NCBI RefSeq assembly: GCF_000699445.3
Contig: NC_067196.1
Coordinates: 35,608,616-35,672,615 of the forward strand
DNA length: 64,000 nucleotides
Direction: 5' to 3'
DNA from: Schistosoma haematobium
Lineage: Eukaryota; Platyhelminthes; Trematoda; Strigeidida; Schistosomatidae
Shown: in pieces, positions 58,074 to 64,000 of the stretch
Layout of the letters: each line of letters begins with the position of its first letter
Position numbering within the stretch: the first letter of the stretch is position 1
Made by a program: the position numbers and the translations under genes
The notes under the pieces: model-generated
Told to the model about the DNA's origin: nothing
Databases searched by the model: none
Seen by the model: the letters and a program-made list of their open reading frames with translations, nothing else

Positions 58074-58599
58074 GTTTGTTATACACTGCCTGAAGCTAAA
58101 TAGATCAGGATTATTTAGGCGACAGTAAATTGCGAATTAAAAAAGAACGACAATCTCTGGATTCATATCAAGATTAAAACATGCCCTAAGAAACTCAATT
58201 TATTTTTTCCAGCCATTTTAACTCTTGAGATGTTTTAAACCCGGATGTGTAAAAAATGTTTAGCAGATTTTGTAACACATATTTATATATGTCAGTTCTT
58301 CCCCATGATGACAATGTCTTCATATATTCACATGCGTATAAAATAAGTATATTTTTGAATGAAAAATAAATATTTTACTAAGCAATGATAAAATACTAAT
58401 AATATAAAGTAATTGTTATGTGAAAATTTTACTTAGAAGACTGAAATTTTATTGTTAGTACACTAGGATAGACGGATATGAATTTCTACTTTCCTAGATA
58501 AACTGAGACGAGAAAATATTTGAAATATAAATGTATTTGTACCAGATGAGGTTTTTGTAGATATTATAGTAGTTTCAATAGTTGAGATTATGAGTTATT

Positions 58600-58690
58600 T
58601 GAAGCTAGACCACCATGGAAAATTTGAAAGCACTGGACGGCCGTTTCGTCCTATCGTGCGACTCTTCATCAGTCCCGCAATAGGATAAAT
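58600..58690 (-). repeat. SINE fragment with partial hammerhead
   Basis: The minus strand holds CTGATGA, GATAGGACGAAACGGCC and GTCCAGTGCTTTC, but the stem I 5' arm is not complementary and stem II is altered by an insertion. Tail present (TCCATGGTGGTCTAGC). Confidence 0.6.
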
Positions 58691-59169
58691 GTATTTACCA
58701 ATTTTTTTCTAAATGCATACATTTACATCATCAAAAACGTTCAACTATTCAAGGATTTAGCAGAAATGATTTCAAATGATTGATCATTCAAATTAAAAGA
58801 ATAGATTAGTCAAAGATCGTATCATTTGAATGGCTCTCATTTACTCAATAAATGTTATGATTATTCAAATGAATTAATATTTTGTATCACAAATATGATC
58901 TGTTATCGATGATTTCACATAATCGAATATGTTGAATGGTTGTTATCAACAATATAAAAGAGTATGAGAAAATAATCGATATACAGGAAAAAATAATGTT
59001 TTGAAAATAATTAAATTAGTCCTAATTCCCATGTATAAAATACTTTAGTGAAATTGTTGGTACATTTTAAAATGATATTTACAAGTGACTAATTAGTTAT
59101 ATGGACATTATTGAATAGTTTTGTAGTTCTTATGATAATTATGTCAAATTAACAGAATTCTAGTTTGGT

Positions 59170-59420
59170 ATTTGATTGAGATCATGAACCGATTGATGTT
59201 AGACCACCTTTGGAAACCTGGAAGCACTGGGCGGCCGTTTCGTCCTATTGTGGGACTCCTCAGAGGTGCACATCCACGACCCCGCTCACGGGATTTGAAC
59301 CCAAGGCTTTCGGTCTCGCGTGCGAACGCTTAACCTACTGGACCACTGAACCGGCATCTAATGGTGATAGTGTCTAACGTCAACCAATCCACAAAATTGC
59401 GCAACCATCTTCCATTGCAC
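59170..59420 (-). mobile_element. Complete SINE copy, minus strand
   Basis: Minus-strand order as at 7621-7890: leader (TTTTGTGGATTGGTTGACG), head with CAGTGGTCCAGTAGGTTAAG and GGTTCAAATCC, hammerhead with CTGAGGA, perfect stem II GTCC/GGAC with loop CACAATA, and GAAA. The cleavage triplet is GCC instead of GTC, so self-cleavage is predicted to be lost. The tail TTCATGATCTCAATC is intact. Confidence 0.75.
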
Positions 59421-62400
59421 TGAGGTAGATACCTGTCTCTACACGACATGGATTAGCTCCACTGGTCACGGCTTCTCTTTAGACCTCCGAGAATTCCCTC
59501 ACGAAGCCAGTCACTGGTGAGCAAATATGAATTAGTATAAAAATTGTGGAGATTATTAAGTTTTTGATTGAGATCATGAATTGATAATTTGATCAATAAT
59601 GTAAGCCTTATCATTGGGTTCCAAGTTCTGTAACAGCACATTCAAAACCATTAAGATTTCATACACAAAAATTTATTAAATCAAAAATAATAATTCATCT
59701 AATATACTTTTAATTTTAAGTAATGATTACATTTTTTTATATGGAAAAAAATATGTCTATAGGAGGATAGAACAGATTGCATCATAAATATTAAATGAGG
59801 AATATTATTAGATCCATAAATTATTTTCTTCTATACGTAACCGTATTTGATTACATTTTTGTTGCATCTACATTACCAACTAAATGATTAATAAAGAACA
59901 TAGTTACAAATATATTAAATCACAGTTATTTTTCATGACAATGTGTTGGATGATTTCAGTAGTATGAATAAATTATATCAGTAACGATTCTTAATAATCA
60001 GTACATAAAACACCAAACATTAGATATGTCTTTATAATAGCATACAAATATTACCTCAAATTTAACCAATTCAATTTTGATAGAGAGATAAAAGGTTTCT
60101 ATTTTATGTAAAAGAACAGGTCAAAAAAGTTTCATTTTTTTTAAGACGAGAGGAGTAACCGACTGATTTAAACTACTTTCTAACCTGTAAGGTATTAGAA
60201 GAAAATGTACCACTATTTTCCCGAAGAACTAAATGTTAGATACTAATATCTGTACTCAACTGAAAAATGTTTTAAAAATAGGTTCGATTATACATAAAAG
60301 AATCTTTTTGGTTACTTAGTTGTGAAAGATTCACTAATGCGTTGAATATATAAACAACTGGTGAGCATAGCCATTTTAACACAATGGAAGTATATAATAT
60401 GCGCCATTATTTATTCTATCTTTAAATTAAGTCAATTATTCATCATCATTCCATTATCTATATTAATTCATTAACCGCAAAGAATTATTTTTATCCGGTC
60501 AGTATAACCTTAAATAACCATTCTATTGTCAGAAGACTATGACTTTTGTTTGAGTAAATCATGTGAGTAATATTTAATATCAAATGAATGGTATAAATAG
60601 ATATATACATATATGTATATAGTTCTGTATTAGGATTCATATTTGCATAAAAGTGAATTTTCTTTTCTTTTCAAGTCTTTTCTATTTGACTGTTTCAATT
60701 AACTTAGGGAAGTCATATGAATATCACACTGGTAAATACCATTTATTATATATAGTTTTTTTTGTTCTAAAGAAAACTATCTGTTTTCAATAAAATTTTC
60801 ATTGCTGTGTATTATGTACAAAAAGAACTATAGTAATAATAATGATAATAACAATAATAGTTGGTATTTGTTCATGACTTAGATCAAAAGTAAAGTACTG
60901 AATGATCAAGGACTTAAGTTATTCACCTTTCAAAAGAAAATATATTGAAGTGGATCAAACTTAGATTAATGTCAAAATAAATTCTATTTTAATTATACTT
61001 TAAATACTATCGGTAAATTCATAGTTGAATAGATTTCATATGAAAATAACATCAGATGTTTTATTTTGTTGAAAATAAATTCAACATGCTTTTATGTTTT
61101 GTATTATGTCAACACTTGACTTGAATGATTAATGTTACTTTTTAGATATAAACTGTTCTTTTTATTTACATTACTCTATAATAGTCTTTGGATATAAGAT
61201 TTTGTCAAAACAAGGTAATAAATTTTACGACAAATTATTTTAAAAAGAAAAGTACATCGAATTCAATATATTCCATTTTGTCCTAGTATGAGACTCCTCA
61301 GTAGTGTGCATCCACGATCCCGCTCATGGGATTCGAACTTAGGACCGATCACTTAATCTTGTCATAATTTTGCTATGCAGTACCTTATTTAACGAAAATA
61401 TTAGAATATGACTGGGGTATTATTTGAATTGTTTTAGAATTTAATAATTTTGAAGTATTTTACTCTAAAAGAGGATTCCAATTATTTACAATATAACTTG
61501 GAATGTATTTAAATTTATGGGGATTGTTTACATTTTGTTAAATGAACCGTAGTCATGTGACTTTCATTCTGTCCAAACAAAACTGATAATGTTTAAAAGC
61601 ATATTATACACACTTAATAAAATAAACATAATAAATTTAATAATTACTAGAATAATATTTAAAAATAAACAGCAATATCAATATTGTTTGGAAGCCATAA
61701 AACGGAACATATAATACCAACATAGTGAGGTTAGATTAGTTAGCATTAAACTATGAAAGAATATCAGTCTCGCATCGAGTAGTTACTACTAGCCTACTAT
61801 GTGGTCTGTAAATTTGATTGGATTCTATTGGCCAAGTTTTTCCAGACGTTAGTGAGGTGCTTCATTTGAAACACACAAATTAACAACAAAACATGTAGGA
61901 GTTGTAGTAATATTCAAGAAAATAACCATTTCATTAAAAATGAATGAAATTAGGAATATATTTTACGATAGTAACCTATTTTATCGAGTTAAGCAATATC
62001 TGTATATGTATAAGTGGTCAATATGATTTGAGTTTCATCATTCATATGTACGTGATTAATATTTTCTCATCAATTTCTGAAGTCAATGCTTCATAATTGT
62101 GATTTTTAGAGGCATAATTCTAATAGATGATCATAACGTTAATTAGCAGTTTATATTTTTGACTTTCTCAAATTTATGATAGTGATTTGAAGTTTCACTA
62201 ACCAACTTGGTTAGTTTCATGGGTTTTTCTATGGTAAATATACCGTATCAATAATAAATACATATATGAATTAGATGATATTTATATTATTTTCTTAAAA
62301 ATAGTCAGCTTCAATATTATTTTTTTAAAGGATGTTTAGCAATTGTCAGTGTTAAGTTATTGTCAGTACACAGAATTCTAATGTAATAACTATCAAGATT

Positions 62401-62966
62401 GTACAATAAACCTTATTTATTGTTACACATATGACAAAATTCAGTAATTCTGTTACTTCCATATCAATTCCTAGAAATGTTTCCATTGAAAGAGAAATCA
62501 ATCTTACATACATGATGATAAACTAGGATATTTTTATCATGCTTGTGAGGACGGTTCATGGGTGAATTCGAGGAAGCTCTAAGAAGCTCGGAAATAACTG
62601 AAGATATTCCATTCATTCATCTTTTGGAAGAATATTTCAGAATCCGTACGTGTAGCTTCTCTATTGAACAAATGCTAGTAACCTCCTGTATGCGCATTAT
62701 ATGACTATAATGATGATTTCGTTTTTACTAAAAACCATAAATACTTGATAGTTTTGTAATATAATTGACACTGTTTGGAATAGCATTCCTTTCACTTGTC
62801 TTCTATCTTCTCATTTGCAAATTGGAGGATTCTAGTGCTCGAGTGAGCAAGTTGTACACAGTATATTAAGAATCTACGCTCTAGATAGAACGATGATTAA
62901 CATTGAAATCTGACCACAACTTTACTCAATCGATATTTTACTTATCATAAGTGATTATATTTCATA
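59421..62966. other. Very AT-rich intergenic DNA, no gene
   Basis: Short poly-A/T and AAT runs (for example near 60835-60860), with one SINE fragment at 61272-61360. No open frame with recognisable motifs. Confidence 0.5.
61272..61360 (-). repeat. Truncated SINE copy
   Basis: The minus strand has the head end (GTCCTAAGTTCGAATCCC), GGATCGTGGATGCACACTAC, TGAGGAGTCTCATACTAGGA and CAAAAT, where GAAAC is expected. The tail is missing. Confidence 0.55.
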
Positions 62967-62979
62967 TAATTTTCTAAAC

Positions 62980-63343
62980 TTACGCCTGTTACTCCCAATG
63001 GAGCATAGGCCACCGACCAGCATTCTCCAACCCACTCTGTCCTAGGCCTTCCTTTCCAGTTCTATCCAATTTTTGTTCATTTTTCTCATATCTGTCTCCA
63101 TTTTTTGACGTAGTGTGTTCTTTGATCTTCCTCTCCTCTTTTGCCTTCAAGATTCCAAGGGAGGGCTTGCCTTGTGACGCAGTCGGGTGCTTTCGTCAAT
63201 ATGTGTCCTATCCACTTCCAGCGCTTCTTTCTAATTTCTTCCTCCACTGGGATCTGGTTTGTTCTCCCCCATAGTAGGTTGTTGCTGGTAGTATCTGGCC
63301 AACGGATCCGAAGTATTTTGCCTAGACAGCTGTTAATAAACAC
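62980..63343 (-). mobile_element. 5'-truncated RTE insertion with 13-base TSD
   Basis: Minus-strand copy of the last 364 bases of the RTE family at 54855-58073. It encodes [38 protein letters not shown] and a frameshifted C-terminus. Flanked by TAATTTTCTAAAC at 62967-62979 and 63344-63356. Diverged from the full-length copy, so older. Confidence 0.88.
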
Positions 63344-63356
63344 TAATTTTCTAAAC

Positions 63357-64000
63357 CTTATTATATATTTCATCAAACAATCCAGTATTTAAATGAATAG
63401 AAACGTTCTTTAAATGAGTGTAAATATACAATACTTTAAAATAGATTCAGTTTTATAATAAAAAAATTAAATAACTAAGTATATCCGTTAAATAATTTAT
63501 GAATTTTGTAATTAGTCTCAGAGTAATAAGCTAATAACTATTACATAAGAGAATTGATTTCAATATCTCATTTGTATAGTTTATATCGCTATAAAGCTCA
63601 ATTGTTTCAACTATGATGAAAACAATAATAATAATATTCAAGTCAATAATATAGATTGTAACTAATGTGATTTTAATATTCCATTTAGCTTTCCATATAT
63701 ATTCCAGGTATATAGAGAAATCTAATAGTAATAACCAGTAAAGTATAAATCATTAAATAACATATCCAAGTAACTTTTTCTCCTGATTTCCAATTATGTT
63801 CTAAATCAATACGCTTCATGAAAACAATCTCTAAACTAGTTATATCTCTTTAGATCAACAGTCCAATTTCCAGGTATGTCATGTATATCATCATTATCAT
63901 TCTATTTCTACTCTGTTGTCGATCTAAACTGTTTGTAGTATCATTTTCAAATGATTGGTTAATTCGAAATTGTAATATGTATTTATGTACATGAATGTAT
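63357..64000. other. AT-rich DNA to the window edge, no gene
   Basis: No coding motif, repeat end or RNA gene recognised in this stretch. Confidence 0.5.

Noticed and set aside
1..64000. Bacterial-type systems (CRISPR array, operons, phage)
   Set aside because: All supported genes are spliced eukaryotic genes or eukaryotic retroelements, and no regularly spaced repeat array was seen.

Overview
The window looks like nuclear DNA of a schistosomatid blood fluke (Schistosoma or Trichobilharzia type). It is AT-rich, its three host genes are broken into small exons, and the rest is packed with repeats typical of these worms: tRNA-headed SINEs with an embedded hammerhead motif (Sm-alpha type), RTE, CR1 and Penelope-like retroelements, and Gypsy elements including a CsRn1/Boudicca type. 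Species cannot be fixed from this sequence alone.

Three host genes are supported by exon-by-exon protein similarity and by splice sites that keep the reading frame. (1) EXTL3, plus strand, 933-11720: the last eight exons of an exostosin-like 3 glycosyltransferase, whose 5' part lies left of the window. (2) Arfaptin (ARFIP1/2), plus strand, 23690-30508: five exons, 338 residues, apparently complete. (3) HGH1 (FAM203), minus strand, 42407-35608: five exons including three very small introns (37, 44 and 37 bases), with the extreme N-terminus unresolved. Arfaptin and HGH1 are convergent. The genes act in unrelated pathways (heparan sulfate synthesis, Golgi trafficking, eEF2 folding) and show no sign of co-regulation.

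Layout: 1-11720, EXTL3 with introns full of SINE/hammerhead copies, a decayed copy of one of its own exons, and an internally deleted RTE derivative. 11721-23689, a repeat graveyard (Gypsy remnant with diverged LTRs, CR1-like remnants). 23690-30508, arfaptin, with an RTE fragment in one intron that is itself split by a foldback element. 30509-35607, intergenic, with a Penelope-like element carrying a GIY-YIG endonuclease. 35608-42407, HGH1, with a 3.75 kb inactive RTE-like element in its first visible intron. 43100-52155, nested retroelements: a CR1 fragment, an old Gypsy gag element, and a CsRn1-like Gypsy element with two apparently identical 359-base LTRs inserted into that gag. 54855-58073, an almost intact full-length RTE element with a 14-base target duplication. 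58088-64000, very AT-rich, with three SINE remnants and one short RTE insertion, and no gene seen.

No operon, phage, CRISPR or defence system is present. The most interesting material is the hammerhead-bearing SINE series, the decayed EXTL3 exon preceded by a good splice acceptor, the short RTE deletion derivative that moved as a unit, the foldback element, and the young CsRn1-like and RTE insertions.
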